64,000 nucleotides of DNA from Sphingomonas glacialis (GCF_014653575.1 NZ_BNAQ01000003.1:1-64000); one strand, 5' to 3'; positions 53,981-63,703 are shown, numbered from the stretch's first letter. The notes: a model not told the origin generated them from the sequence alone. Made by a program: numbers and translations.

Positions 53981-55000
53981 ATGATTGATTCCGACTTCAT
54001 CGCCGGCCTGCCCAAGGCCGAACTCCACCTCCATATCGAGGGCAGCCTCGAGCCCGAACTGATGTTCGCGCTCGCCAAGCGCAACGGCATCGCGATCCCG
54101 TTCGCCAGCGTCGAGGATGTCCGCGCGGCCTACAATTTCTCGCGGCTGCAGGATTTTCTCGACATCTATTATGCCGGGGCCGACGTGCTGCGCGAGGCCC
54201 GCGATTTCCACGACCTCGCCGCCGCCTATTTCGATCGTGCGGCCGCCGACGGCGTCGTCCATGCCGAGATCATGTTCGACCCGCAGACGCACACCGCGCG
54301 CGGCGTCGCGTTCGAGACGGTGATCACCGGCCTGCTCTCGGCGATCGACGAAGCCAAGGCCAAGCACGGCATGTCGGTGCAGCTGATCCTGTCGTTCCTG
54401 CGGCATCTCGACGAAGCCGACGCGATCGCCACGCTCGATGCGGCACGGCCGTGGGTCGACCGGATCGGCGCGGTCGGCCTCGATTCGTCCGAGCTCGGCC
54501 ACCCGCCCGAGAAATTCGCGCGCGTCTTCGCGCAGGCGCGCGCGCTGGGGCTCAAGCTCGTCGCGCATGCCGGCGAGGAAGGTCCGCCCGAGTACGTCTA
54601 TCAAGCGCTCGACCTGCTCGGCGTCGACCGGCTCGACCATGGCAATCGCAGCCTCGAGGATCCGCTGCTCGTCACGCGGCTCGCGCGCAGCGGCATGACG
54701 CTGACGGTGTGCCCGCTGTCGAACCTCAAGCTGTGCGTCGTCGACGACATGACCGCGCATCCGATCGACCGAATGCTGCGCGAGGGGCTTCGCGCGACCG
54801 TCAATTCGGACGATCCGGCCTATTTCGGCGGGTATATCGCGGACAATTACCGCGCGATCGCGGCGGCACGCGGCCTTGGCCGCGACGATCTCGTCACGCT
54901 CGCGCGCAACAGCTTCCTCGGCTCGTTCCTGCCCGACGCTGCCGTCACCGCGCATCTTGCCCGGCTCGACGCCTATGTCGCACAGGCGCCCGCCGAGTAG
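53981..55000 (+). CDS. Adenine/adenosine deaminase
   Basis: 339-residue zinc amidohydrolase. Zinc and substrate residues appear in AELHLHIEGSLEPELM near 12-27, LKLVAHAGEEGPPEYVYQ near 190-207 (His/Glu), RLDHGNRSLEDP near 217-228 and VNSDDPAYFGGYI near 272-284. The ELHLHIEGSLEP form with DHGNRSLED is closer to the adenine-deaminase branch than to classical adenosine deaminases; that assignment is inferred. Role: purine salvage, releasing ammonia. It converges on murA. Confidence 0.92.
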   Translation: MIDSDFIAGLPKAELHLHIEGSLEPELMFALAKRNGIAIPFASVEDVRAAYNFSRLQDFLDIYYAGADVLREARDFHDLAAAYFDRAAADGVVHAEIMFDPQTHTARGVAFETVITGLLSAIDEAKAKHGMSVQLILSFLRHLDEADAIATLDAARPWVDRIGAVGLDSSELGHPPEKFARVFAQARALGLKLVAHAGEEGPPEYVYQALDLLGVDRLDHGNRSLEDPLLVTRLARSGMTLTVCPLSNLKLCVVDDMTAHPIDRMLREGLRATVNSDDPAYFGGYIADNYRAIAAARGLGRDDLVTLARNSFLGSFLPDAAVTAHLARLDAYVAQAPAE

Positions 55001-55008
55001 GGAAGCCC

Positions 55009-56292
55009 TCAGCCGTCGCCGACACGCTCGATGTCGGCGCCGACTGCGCTCAGTTTCTCCTCGAGCCGCTCATAGCCGCGGTCGAGGTGATAGACTCGGC
55101 TGACCTGCGTCTCGCCGTCCGCCACGAGCCCGGCGATGATCAAGCTCATCGACGCGCGCAGATCGGTCGCCATCACTTGCGCACCGGTCAGCTTGGGCAC
55201 GCCGCGGACCACCGCGGTGCGGCCGTGGACTTCGATGTTCGCGCCCATCCGCGCGAGCTCGGGCACGTGCATGTAGCGATTCTCGAAGATCGTCTCGGTC
55301 AGCACGCTCGCGCCGTCGGCCATGCACAGCATCGCCATGAACTGCGCTTGCATGTCGGTGGCGAAGCCCGGGAACGGCGCGGTCGACAGCGTGAGCGGCT
55401 TGATCTCGCCAGAGGCCGAGACGAGCAGATTGTCGCCGCGCTCCTCGAGCGTGACGCCCGCCTCGATCAGCGCGGCGGTCGTCGCGCGCATGTCGTCCAT
55501 CTTGATGCCGACGAGTTCGACCGAACCCCCGGTGATCGCGGCGGCACACGCATAGCTGCCCGCCTCTATCCGGTCGGGCATCACGCGATAGGTCGCGCCG
55601 TGGAGCCGGTCGACGCCTTCGATCTCGAGCGTCTCGGTGCCGATCCCGTTGATCTTCGCGCCCATCGCGACGAGCAGATTGCACAGATCGACGATCTCGG
55701 GCTCGCGCGCGGCATTCTCGATCCGGCTGCCACCCTTGGCGAGCACGGCTGCCATCACGACATTCTCGGTCGCGCCGACCGAGACGATCGGGAAGGCGTA
55801 GATGCCGCCCGACAGTCGCCCGCCCGGCGCGATCGCCTTGACGTAGCCCGCCGCCATCTCGAGCTGCGCGCCGATCGCCTCGAGCGCCTTGAGATGCAAG
55901 TCGATCGGACGATTGCCGATCGCGCAGCCGCCCGGCAGCGACACCGTTGCCTCGCCCGCACGCCCGATCAACGGGCCCAGCACGAGGATCGACGCGCGCA
56001 TTTTCCGCACGATGTCGTACGGCGCCTCGGTGGCGGTCAGCTTGCCCGCGCGGATCGTCATGACGCGTCCGAAATCCTCGGGGCGCGCGCCCTCGATCCG
56101 GGTCGAGCAGCCAAGCTGGTTGAGCAGATGCCCGAAACTGTCGACATCGGCGAGCCGCGGCAAGTTGCGCAGCGTGACCGGCTCTTCGGTCAGCAATGCG
56201 CACGGCATCAGCGTCAACGCGGCGTTTTTCGCCCCGGAAATGGGAATGCGGCCAGAAAGGCGGTTGCCGCCACGAATGAGAATACGGTCCAT
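55009..56292 (-). CDS. murA: UDP-N-acetylglucosamine 1-carboxyvinyltransferase
   Basis: First committed step of peptidoglycan synthesis, adding enolpyruvate from PEP. 427 residues: [25 protein letters not shown] with the catalytic Lys near 22, and [15 protein letters not shown] with the active-site Cys at 123, the residue fosfomycin attacks, present here in its normal form. The ATG at 56292 is the canonical start; longer forms add non-family residues. It is divergent from the Crp/Fnr gene. Confidence 0.97.
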   Translation of the reverse strand: MDRILIRGGNRLSGRIPISGAKNAALTLMPCALLTEEPVTLRNLPRLADVDSFGHLLNQLGCSTRIEGARPEDFGRVMTIRAGKLTATEAPYDIVRKMRASILVLGPLIGRAGEATVSLPGGCAIGNRPIDLHLKALEAIGAQLEMAAGYVKAIAPGGRLSGGIYAFPIVSVGATENVVMAAVLAKGGSRIENAAREPEIVDLCNLLVAMGAKINGIGTETLEIEGVDRLHGATYRVMPDRIEAGSYACAAAITGGSVELVGIKMDDMRATTAALIEAGVTLEERGDNLLVSASGEIKPLTLSTAPFPGFATDMQAQFMAMLCMADGASVLTETIFENRYMHVPELARMGANIEVHGRTAVVRGVPKLTGAQVMATDLRASMSLIIAGLVADGETQVSRVYHLDRGYERLEEKLSAVGADIERVGDG

Positions 56293-56439
56293 GCCCTCGT
56301 TTATCGCCTCGCCTGAAAGGCGCAAGCAGGTTACACCGTGTTATAAAGGTGAAACACGCGTCTCGACCGGTTGATCGATTTTAATGCATTGTTTCTTGCG
56401 CGCTGCTTTGTGCACCTAATCAAGGGGGATTTTTCGCGC

Positions 56440-57171
56440 GTGCCAGGAAGTTACTTCGCCGACCGTTTGACCGGGATGGTCGTGTTAAGCGAAAACGAAC
56501 GGCTCGCGCTGGCACGGTTGGAGGAGCGTGAGCGGCCAGTCCGCCGTGGGATGACGCTGCACCGCGAGCGCGATCGTACCGGCGACGTCTATATCCTGCG
56601 CAAGGGGACGATGATGAGCTCGGTGCTGCTCGACGATGGCAGCCGGCAGATTTTGCGCTTCCATTTCCCCGGCGACATGCTGGCGACCGCGAGCATGATC
56701 TATCGCGAGGCGCCCGAGACGATCACGGCAGTCTCCGAGTGTATCGTCGCCCCGTTCGAGCGATCGGCCTTCGCCGCGCTGTATACCGAGCATCCACGGC
56801 TCGCCGCGCTGATCATGGTCTATAACCAGATCGAGCGTGCAGCGCTGACCGACCGGCTGGCAGCGCTCGGCCGGACATCGGCCAAAGCGCGTGTCGCGGC
56901 GATCCTGATCGAGATGCGCAACCGCATGCAGACCGAGGTCGACGGCACGGCCAGCTTCGTGCTCGGCTTGACGCAGGAAGAGATTGGCGACGCGACCGGG
57001 CTCACCGCGGTCCATGTCAATCGCATGCTGCGCCAGCTCGAGGAGGAAGCGCTGATCGCGCGCGAAAGCGGGCGGATCAGCTTTCTCGACGAGCGCGCGA
57101 TGCTGCGTACCGCGAATTACATCGACCGGTACGCCAAGCTCAATCTCGATTGGTTGCCGCCCGCGAACTGA
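56440..57171 (+). CDS. Crp/Fnr family transcriptional regulator
   Basis: About 243 residues if started at the GTG at 56440; the frame is open from 56371, so the start is uncertain. A cyclic-nucleotide-like beta-barrel (GDVYILRKGTMMSSVLLDDGSRQILRFHFPGDML) leads through a dimer helix to a winged helix-turn-helix (LGLTQEEIGDATGLTAVHVNRMLRQLEEEALI). No N-terminal cysteine cluster is visible, so it is not an FNR-type oxygen sensor; the signal is unknown. It converges on clpS. Confidence 0.9.
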   Translation: MPGSYFADRLTGMVVLSENERLALARLEERERPVRRGMTLHRERDRTGDVYILRKGTMMSSVLLDDGSRQILRFHFPGDMLATASMIYREAPETITAVSECIVAPFERSAFAALYTEHPRLAALIMVYNQIERAALTDRLAALGRTSAKARVAAILIEMRNRMQTEVDGTASFVLGLTQEEIGDATGLTAVHVNRMLRQLEEEALIARESGRISFLDERAMLRTANYIDRYAKLNLDWLPPAN

Positions 57172-57184
57172 GGCGGCGCCGCGC

Positions 57185-57544
57185 TCAGGCCTTTTCGAGC
57201 GTGCATTGCAGCGGATGCTGGTTCTGCCGCGCAAAATCCATCACTTGCGTCACCTTGGTCTCGGCAACTTCGTAGCTGAAGGTGCCGCACACCCCGACGC
57301 CCTTTTGATGGACATGGAGCATCACGCGCGTCGCGGCTTCCATGTCCATGCGGAAATAGCGCTGCAGCACGAGCACGACGAATTCCATCGGCGTGTAATC
57401 GTCGTTGAGCAGCAGCACGCGGTACGGCGTGGGCTCCTTGGTCTTGGAACGCGTCCGGGTTGCGACCCCGGCGCCGGTGCCGTCCCCGTCATCGGTGCCA
57501 TCGTCACGGCGTTCCGCCATCGAGATTCGGGTGCTGTCGATCAT
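57185..57544 (-). CDS. clpS: ATP-dependent Clp protease adaptor ClpS
   Basis: About 119 residues. The adaptor brings N-end-rule substrates to ClpA. The conserved domain (about 40-119) has [25 protein letters not shown] and [24 protein letters not shown], including the pocket residues around [10 protein letters not shown]. The N-terminal 35 residues are disordered and acidic/basic. The start at 57544 gives a typical length. It is a single gene. Confidence 0.94.
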   Translation of the reverse strand: MIDSTRISMAERRDDGTDDGDGTGAGVATRTRSKTKEPTPYRVLLLNDDYTPMEFVVLVLQRYFRMDMEAATRVMLHVHQKGVGVCGTFSYEVAETKVTQVMDFARQNQHPLQCTLEKA

Positions 57545-57596
57545 GTGTCGCCAAAATATGGCATTGCCGGGGGGAAGGGCAAGGGGCTCGGATACG

Positions 57597-57624
57597 AAAA
57601 GGGCGGCCCGTCGCCGGACCGCCC
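57597..57624 (-). terminator. Rho-independent terminator of the phasin gene
   Basis: On the minus strand GGGCGGTCCG and CGGGCCGCCC form a strong stem (one G-T pair, GCGA loop), directly followed by TTTT, 25 bases after the phasin stop codon. Confidence 0.8.
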
Positions 57625-57649
57625 CCACTTATCGAAAGATCGCGCGGGC

Positions 57650-58477
57650 TTATGCGGCGACCTTGATCTTCTCGGCTGCCAGCGCGACGCGGTTCGAGAT
57701 CGGCTGGGCGATCTCACCGGCGAGCTTGAGCATCGATTCGGTGTTCTTCGAGGTTTCGGCGACCATCGCGTCGAATGCGCTGCGCATGAAGTCGCTGTGG
57801 AGCTTGAGGAAGTCGGTCGGCGACTTGACGCTCGACAGCGTCTTCATCGCAGCCGTCGCGCTCTCGAGCTGCTTGCGGCCATATTCGGCGGCTTCCTGGC
57901 CCATCGTCTCGATGCCCTTGGCGGCGATCTTCGACGATTCGACGAGCGCCTCGATGTTGCCCTTCGAGAATTCGTTCATCTCTTCGATCATCTTCGAACC
58001 CTTTTCCATTGCGGTCTTGGTGCGATCGTTGACGTCGGCGATCATCGCCTGCGCACGGGCCTGGGTGGTGTCAGCGGCGGACTGTACGGTTTCCATGATC
58101 TTGGCTTCCTTCTGAGCGACGGCCGCCGCGGCTGCGACGACGGGGGTTGGGGCTGGCGTGGTAATGGGGGCAGACACCGGCAAGGCGGGCGCGGGCAAGA
58201 CGGGCGCGAGCGCCTCGATCACCGGCTTCGGCGGTGCAACGGGCGCGACTGGCGGTGCAACCGCGGCGACTGGCGCAACCGGCTCGACTGGCGAAGCCAC
58301 GGCTGCAGGCGCGGTGGTCACTGATGCTGGCTTGGGTGCAGCGGCGGCGCGCTTCTTCGCGACAGGCTTTGCAGCGGCAAGAGCGGCGGGAACCGAGTCG
58401 GACGGCGCAGCAACCGCAGCGGCGATCGATGCGATCGAGGGCGGGGTCGCGGGGGACTTCGGGTCGTTGCTGGCCAT
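57650..58477 (-). CDS. Phasin family protein
   Basis: 275 residues. An N-terminal half rich in Ala, Pro, Val and Lys (about 1-125) precedes a helical phasin domain (ETVQSAADTTQARAQAMIADVNDRTKTAMEKGSKMIEEMNEF, and AMKTLSSVKSPTDFLKLHSDFM). Phasins coat polyhydroxyalkanoate granules and control their size. The gene is 125 bases downstream of phaC on the same strand and has its own promoter and terminator. Confidence 0.92.
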   Translation of the reverse strand: MASNDPKSPATPPSIASIAAAVAAPSDSVPAALAAAKPVAKKRAAAAPKPASVTTAPAAVASPVEPVAPVAAVAPPVAPVAPPKPVIEALAPVLPAPALPVSAPITTPAPTPVVAAAAAVAQKEAKIMETVQSAADTTQARAQAMIADVNDRTKTAMEKGSKMIEEMNEFSKGNIEALVESSKIAAKGIETMGQEAAEYGRKQLESATAAMKTLSSVKSPTDFLKLHSDFMRSAFDAMVAETSKNTESMLKLAGEIAQPISNRVALAAEKIKVAA

Positions 58478-58510
58478 GACGGGATTGCTCCTGCTCTATT
58501 GCTGCGCCGC

Positions 58511-58539
58511 AATATACGCCGGAAACACGACACGAACAA
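58511..58539 (-). promoter_or_regulatory. Promoter of the phasin gene
   Basis: On the minus strand TTGTTC and TATATT are separated by 17 bases, with TATATT about 34 bases before the phasin start. It lies in the phaC-phasin gap. Confidence 0.6.
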
Positions 58540-58544
58540 GCGAA

Positions 58545-58561
58545 ATGTTGCACTGCAACAT
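58545..58561. promoter_or_regulatory. 17-bp palindromic operator upstream of phasin promoter
   Basis: ATGTTGCACTGCAACAT is a perfect palindrome (odd centre) starting six bases upstream of the -35 box. The TGC-N3-GCA core resembles known target sites of PhaR, the PHA-responsive repressor of phasin genes; that match is an inference from memory of the family. Confidence 0.6.
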
Positions 58562-58602
58562 AAGCGTAACGACTTGCCTTCGCAGGCGCTTCACCCCATC
58601 GG

Positions 58603-60336
58603 TCAGCGCGCCCGGACGTAGCGTCCCGGCGCATCGTCGAGCACCGGCAGACCGCCCCCGCCCGGCTGACGTGCGCCCGTCGCGGCGACGCTGTCGGCAC
58701 CGTGATTGCGCAGCCAGCCGAGCCAGTCGGGCCACCAGCTGCCCTTGGTCTCGACAGCACCCGCGATGAAGTCCGCCAAGGTGGTGACAGGCGCGGGATT
58801 GAGCCAATATTGGTATTTTCCCGCACTCGGCGGGTTCACCACGCCCGCGATATGCCCCGATCCCGCCAGCACGAACTTGCGCTCGCCGCGAAAATGCTCG
58901 GTGAGCGCCCACACGCTCTCGGCCGGCGCGATATGGTCCTCACGCCCCGCCTGGATATAGGCGGGCGTCTCGACTCGCCCGAGATCGATCGGCACGCCGA
59001 GCGCGCTCAGCGCGCCCGGCTTGGCGAGGAGATTGTCGCGGTACAGATCGAGCAGATAGCGCATGTGCCAGCCCGCCGGCAGGTTGGTCGTATCGCCGTT
59101 CCAGTGGAGGAGGTCGAACGGCGCATAGTCCTTGCCGAGCAGATAATTGTTGGTGACGTAATTCCAGATCAGGTCGCGCCCGCGCAGCTGGTTGAACACC
59201 GACGCCATGTAGCGCCCGTCGAGAAACCCGTCGGGGGTCAGCGTCTTGAGCAAGGCGATCTGATCGTCGGCGACGAAGTGGAGCAGCTCGCCCGCCTTGG
59301 TGAAATCGACTTGCGCGGTGAAGAAGGTCGCGGTGCTGACCTTGTCCGCCTCGCCGCGCGCCGCGAGGATCGCCAGCGTCGCCGCAAGCGTCGTGCCCGC
59401 GACGCAATAGCCGATCGTGTGCACCGCGGGCACGTCGAGCCCGGTGCGGATCAAGTCGATCGCCTCGATCTGCGCGGCGATATAGTCGTCCCACGCCACG
59501 TCCTTCATGCTCGCATCGGCCGAGCGCCACGAGACGAGGAAGACGGTGATGCCTTGCTCGACCGCCCAGCGGATGAAGCTCTTCTCGGGGGTCAGGTCGA
59601 GGATGTAGAAGCGGTTGATCCATGGCGGGAAGATCACCAGCGGCGTCGACAGCACGCTTTCGGTCGTCGGCGTATATTGGATCAACTCGTAGAGATCGGT
59701 GCGGTGGACGACCTTGCCCGGCGTCACCGCCAAATTTCGGCCGACTTCGAACGCGCTCGCATCGGTATGCGTCACTTGCCCCTTGGCGAGATCGGCGAGC
59801 ATGTTTTGCAAGCCCTTGAGCAGATTCTGCCCGCCGGTCTCGAGCGTCTTCTCGAGCACTTCGGGGTTGGTCGCGGGGAAGTTCGACGGGCTGACCGCAT
59901 CGAGGAAGCCGCGCGCGGCAAAGCGCATCTGCTCGCGCTGCTTGTCGTCGACGCCCTTTACCGCCTCGACCTGCGCGAGCATCTGGTCCGAAAACAGGAA
60001 ATAGCTCTGCCGGATCCAGTCGAACAGCGGGTTCTCGCGCCAGCGCGGATCCTTGAAGCGCTTGTCGCGCGCCTGTGCGGGGGTTTCGGCGACCGGCTCG
60101 GCCTGCCCGGGGATCAGCAGGCGCTGCCACAGCGTCAGGCTCTCGCTCCAGAAATCGCGCGTCCGCGCGAGCGTCTCGGGATCGGTCAGGCCGGGGATTG
60201 CGGGCAGGCCGGAGTCGCTTGCGCGGATCGCGTCGAACCCTTGTTCGATCATCATCTGCTGTGCGCGGCCCAACAGCCAGGTCCAATGCTGCAGGTCCGC
60301 CAGGCTCGGCATGGCGGGAGGGGGTGTGTCGGCCAT
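58603..60336 (-). CDS. phaC: Class I poly(3-hydroxyalkanoate) synthase
   Basis: 577 residues, typical for class I PhaC. It polymerises 3-hydroxyacyl-CoA into storage granules. The lipase-like box GYCVAGT sets the catalytic Cys at about residue 311, with the Asp in GREDHIAP and the His in GSGHIAGVVNPP. The conserved N-terminal block NPLFDWIRQSYFL and PPWINRFYILDL are also present. The ATG at 60336 is the family start; the longer frame upstream is spurious. It is upstream of the phasin gene and divergent from the aminotransferase gene. Confidence 0.96.
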   Translation of the reverse strand: MADTPPPAMPSLADLQHWTWLLGRAQQMMIEQGFDAIRASDSGLPAIPGLTDPETLARTRDFWSESLTLWQRLLIPGQAEPVAETPAQARDKRFKDPRWRENPLFDWIRQSYFLFSDQMLAQVEAVKGVDDKQREQMRFAARGFLDAVSPSNFPATNPEVLEKTLETGGQNLLKGLQNMLADLAKGQVTHTDASAFEVGRNLAVTPGKVVHRTDLYELIQYTPTTESVLSTPLVIFPPWINRFYILDLTPEKSFIRWAVEQGITVFLVSWRSADASMKDVAWDDYIAAQIEAIDLIRTGLDVPAVHTIGYCVAGTTLAATLAILAARGEADKVSTATFFTAQVDFTKAGELLHFVADDQIALLKTLTPDGFLDGRYMASVFNQLRGRDLIWNYVTNNYLLGKDYAPFDLLHWNGDTTNLPAGWHMRYLLDLYRDNLLAKPGALSALGVPIDLGRVETPAYIQAGREDHIAPAESVWALTEHFRGERKFVLAGSGHIAGVVNPPSAGKYQYWLNPAPVTTLADFIAGAVETKGSWWPDWLGWLRNHGADSVAATGARQPGGGGLPVLDDAPGRYVRAR

Positions 60337-60489
60337 GGCATCCTCTACGCTTGACGCATCCGACCTTAGCCCGATCCGCCCTGCCAGCAACCCCGCTAAC
60401 ACCCTTGGGCGCAAAGCCGGGTGACGAAGCGCGCGCGAGACCGTAAGGTGCGCGCGTAAGGAAATGTCTCCTCGAACCGGAATTCCGCA

Positions 60490-61695
60490 ATGTCCGACGA
60501 TTTCTACCGCATCAAGCGCCTGCCCCCGTACATCATCGCGGAAGTCAACGCGATGCGAGCGGAAGCGCGTGCGAGCGGGGAAGACATCATCGATCTCGGC
60601 ATGGGCAATCCCGATCTGCCGCCCCCGCCGCATGTCATCGAAAAGCTGATCGAAGTCGCGCGCAAACCCGACGCGCACGGCTATTCGCAGTCGAAGGGCA
60701 TTCCGGGGCTGCGCAAGGCGCAAGCGAACTATTACGGTCGCCGCTTCGGCGTCGATGTCGATCCCGACACCGAAGTCGTCGTGACGATGGGATCTAAGGA
60801 AGGCCTCGCCAGCCTCGCCACCGCCATCACCGCGCCCGGCGACGTCGTGCTCGCGCCCAACCCGTCCTACCCGATCCACACCTTCGGCTTCATCATTGCA
60901 GGCGCCACGATCCGCGCGGTGCCGACGACGCCCGACGACGCCTATTTCGATTCGCTCGAGCGCGCGATGGCCTTCACCGTCCCGCGTCCGTCGATCCTCG
61001 TCGTCAATTATCCGTCGAACCCGACGGCCGAAGCGGTCGACCTCGCTTTCTACGAGCGGCTCGTCGCCTGGGCGAAGGAGAACAAGGTCTGGATCATCTC
61101 CGACCTCGCCTATTCCGAGTTGTATTATGACGGCAATCCGACGCCCTCGATCCTGCAAGTGCCCGGCGCCAAGGACATCGCGATCGAATTCACGTCGCTC
61201 AGCAAGACCTATTCGATGGCGGGCTGGCGGATCGGCTTCGCGGTCGGCAACAAGACGCTGATCGCGGCGATGAGCCGCGTGAAATCGTATCTCGATTACG
61301 GCGCCTTCACCCCGATCCAGGCCGCGGCGTGCGCCGCGCTCAACGGCCCGCAGGACATCGTCGCGACAAATCGCGAGCTCTATCACAAGCGCCGCGACGT
61401 GCTCGTCGACAGCTTCGGCCGCGCCGGGTGGGATATCCCCTCGCCGCGCGCGTCGATGTTCGCCTGGGCGCCGCTCCCGCCGGCGCTCGCGCACCTAGGT
61501 AGCCTTGAGTTCTCCAAACAATTGCTGACTCACGCACGCGTCGCGGTTGCCCCAGGGGTGGGCTATGGCGAGAATGGAGAAGGTTTCGTGCGCATCGCGA
61601 TGGTCGAGAACGAGCAGCGGCTGCGCCAGGCCGCGCGCAACGTGAAGAAATATCTGCTGTCGATGGGCGTCAACACCCCCGCCAAGACCGGCTGA
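60490..61695 (+). CDS. PLP aminotransferase, AlaC / LL-diaminopimelate aminotransferase type
   Basis: 401 residues of fold-type I class I/II aminotransferase. RIKRLPPYIIAEVNAMRAEARASGEDIIDLGMGNPD opens the protein, VVNYPSNPTAEAVDLAFYE follows and the PLP lysine is about 239 in SLSKTYSMAGWRIGFAVGN. The closest match is AlaC-like alanine or LL-diaminopimelate aminotransferase; the two cannot be separated by sight. It is followed by a TSUP gene after 11 bases. Confidence 0.9.
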   Translation: MSDDFYRIKRLPPYIIAEVNAMRAEARASGEDIIDLGMGNPDLPPPPHVIEKLIEVARKPDAHGYSQSKGIPGLRKAQANYYGRRFGVDVDPDTEVVVTMGSKEGLASLATAITAPGDVVLAPNPSYPIHTFGFIIAGATIRAVPTTPDDAYFDSLERAMAFTVPRPSILVVNYPSNPTAEAVDLAFYERLVAWAKENKVWIISDLAYSELYYDGNPTPSILQVPGAKDIAIEFTSLSKTYSMAGWRIGFAVGNKTLIAAMSRVKSYLDYGAFTPIQAAACAALNGPQDIVATNRELYHKRRDVLVDSFGRAGWDIPSPRASMFAWAPLPPALAHLGSLEFSKQLLTHARVAVAPGVGYGENGEGFVRIAMVENEQRLRQAARNVKKYLLSMGVNTPAKTG

Positions 61696-61706
61696 CGCCT
61701 ACGCCG

Positions 61707-62483
61707 ATGCATATCAATCTGTTGTATTCGATGGCCGGCGTGCTCGTCGGGCTGGTCGTCGGGCTGACCGGCGTCGGCGGCGGCTCGCTGATGACGCCGC
61801 TGCTCGTGCTCGCCTTCGGTTTCCATCCGGCGACTGCGGTCGGCACCGATCTGCTCTATGCCTCGGCGACCAAGACCGTCGGCACCACGGTGCATGGCTG
61901 GCGCGGGACGGTCGACTGGACCGTCGTGCGCCGCCTCGCGACGGGGAGCGTCCCCGCCGCTTTGCTCACGCTCGTGATCCTGCATTATGCCGGCGAGCAA
62001 TCGGCCAAGACGGGCCACGCGATCTCGGTCGCGCTCGGCATCACGCTGCTGGTGTCGGGTCTGGCGACGATCTTCCGCGCGCGGATCGTCGCCGCGCTCA
62101 GCCGGCGGCTCGGCGCCGTGCGGCCGCGGCGGCTCGCGCGGCTGACGGTGCTGCTCGGCGCGGTGCTCGGCGTGCTCGTCTCGCTGACGTCGGTCGGCGC
62201 GGGCGCGCTCGGCATGACCGCCCTCCTGATCCTCTACCCGCTGATGCCGGTCAACCGGCTCGTCGGCTCGGACATCGCACACGCCGTGCCGTTGACGCTG
62301 CTCGGCGGAATCGGGCATTGGATCCTCGGGTCGGTCGATGGCGCGCTGCTCGTCTCGCTGCTGATCGGCTCGATCCCCGGGATCATCGTCGGTAGCCTGG
62401 TCGCGAGCCGCGTGTCGGATCGCTTCCTCACCCCCATCCTCGCCGCGGTGCTTGCCGCGGTCGGCCTGAAGTTGCTGTTCTGA
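61707..62483 (+). CDS. TSUP (TauE/SafE) family membrane transporter
   Basis: 258 residues, eight membrane segments, with the family's repeated glycine motif LTGVGGGSLMTPLLVLAFG near 21-39 and VSLTSVGAGALGMTALLILYPL near 154-175. Candidate exporter of sulfite or sulfonates, unproven. It overlaps the thioesterase gene by one base (TGATG). Confidence 0.88.
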   Translation: MHINLLYSMAGVLVGLVVGLTGVGGGSLMTPLLVLAFGFHPATAVGTDLLYASATKTVGTTVHGWRGTVDWTVVRRLATGSVPAALLTLVILHYAGEQSAKTGHAISVALGITLLVSGLATIFRARIVAALSRRLGAVRPRRLARLTVLLGAVLGVLVSLTSVGAGALGMTALLILYPLMPVNRLVGSDIAHAVPLTLLGGIGHWILGSVDGALLVSLLIGSIPGIIVGSLVASRVSDRFLTPILAAVLAAVGLKLLF

Positions 62484-62914
62484 TGACCCGTCCCGACTTT
62501 GCCTTCTCGACTCGCTTCAAGGTCCGCTATGCCGAGATCGACGGCCAGAAGGTCGTCTTCAACTCGCGCTACCTCGAATATGCCGATGTCGCGGCGACCG
62601 ATTACTGGGACTGGACCGGGATCGGCGCGGCGCTCGGCGAGGCGTGGACGCACACCGAATTCCACGTTCGCCACACCGCGATCGATTACCTGAAGCCATT
62701 CGTGTGGGGCGACACGATCGAGGCGTTCGTGCGGATCGCGCGAATCGGCTCGTCGAGCCTGACGCAGCGCTTCGAGCTCTGCCATGCCGAGACGGGGGCG
62801 CTCCACACCACGATCGACATGACGATCGTCAACGTCCATTTGCCGACCGGCGCGGCGCAGCCGATCGCCGCCGACGTGCGCGCCTATCTCGAGGCGCTGC
62901 CCGCTACTTCTTGA
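62483..62914 (+). CDS. Acyl-CoA thioesterase, 4HBT hotdog family
   Basis: 143 residues. RYAEIDGQKVVFNSRYLEYADVAATDYWDWTG near 12-45 is the hotdog active-site segment, with Asp in EIDGQKVVFN. It is related to 4-hydroxybenzoyl-CoA and YbgC-like thioesterases; the substrate is unknown. Its last 11 bases overlap the convergent TonB-like gene. Confidence 0.88.
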   Translation: MTRPDFAFSTRFKVRYAEIDGQKVVFNSRYLEYADVAATDYWDWTGIGAALGEAWTHTEFHVRHTAIDYLKPFVWGDTIEAFVRIARIGSSSLTQRFELCHAETGALHTTIDMTIVNVHLPTGAAQPIAADVRAYLEALPATS

Positions 62915-63641
62915 AGCCCGAGATCAAGTCGAAGCGGATCCGGACCCACGCGCCGATGACCGGCTTGCCGTTGACGCGCGGCGGCCGCACGCGGAACTGC
63001 CACGCCGCGAGCCGCAGCGCGCGCGACAGGCCACCGCCAGGCGGCGATTCGTCGAGCGAGCGGCAATTCTCGACATGATAATCGGGCGCGGTCTTGCACG
63101 CGATCATTGCCCAGCCGCCATCGCCCTTCATATATTCCTGCATATAGGGCTTGAGCTCGGCATCGCTCGGCTCGCGATACCATTCGGCATTGTAGAGCGA
63201 TCCGCCGCCCGGCCCCTGCCCCGGGCCGTACGCCGCGACGCTGTCCTTGCCCGTGCCCTCGCCGCTGCCCTCGCCCTTGGCCGAGGGGATCTTGCCGATA
63301 TCCGACGCGGCAAAATCCTGCGGGCTGAGCTGGATCAGCTTGGACGGAAGCGGCGCCTTGGGCATTGGCGGGACGGTCGGCGGCGGCGGTGCGGCAGACG
63401 CGGTCGTCACGACCTTCTTCTGCTGCTGCTTGACCTTGGTCTTCGAGGCGGTCTTCTCGAGCGGTGGGCCGATCGGTCTCACGTCGAAAGTGGTGAGCTT
63501 GGGCTGCTTCTCGACCTTGGTGAAAACGCCCGTGCCGAGCTGGAGCAGCAGCAACCCGACCAGCGCCTCGACCACGAGTGCGAGCACGATCCCGCGAACG
63601 CGGCGGCGATCCGACGTGGACTGATAGGAGGCGGATGCCAT
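62904..63641 (-). CDS. TonB-family energy transducer-like protein
   Basis: 245 residues. One N-terminal membrane helix (about 15-40), a Lys/Pro-rich periplasmic stretch (KTKVKQQQKKVV, PPPPTVPPMPKAP), then a C-terminal domain with CKTAPDYHVENCRSLDESPPGGGLSRALRLAAWQFRVRPPRVNGKPVIGAWVRIRFDL, a TonB-type C-terminal module. It should couple inner-membrane energy to outer-membrane receptors, though no ExbBD pair is nearby. Confidence 0.85.
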   Translation of the reverse strand: MASASYQSTSDRRRVRGIVLALVVEALVGLLLLQLGTGVFTKVEKQPKLTTFDVRPIGPPLEKTASKTKVKQQQKKVVTTASAAPPPPTVPPMPKAPLPSKLIQLSPQDFAASDIGKIPSAKGEGSGEGTGKDSVAAYGPGQGPGGGSLYNAEWYREPSDAELKPYMQEYMKGDGGWAMIACKTAPDYHVENCRSLDESPPGGGLSRALRLAAWQFRVRPPRVNGKPVIGAWVRIRFDLISGFKK

Positions 63642-63703
63642 CGAGCGCCCCTAGGCCGCGCCGTCCCGCACTGCAACCGCTGGCGCGCGACCTGAACGCT
63701 TTG

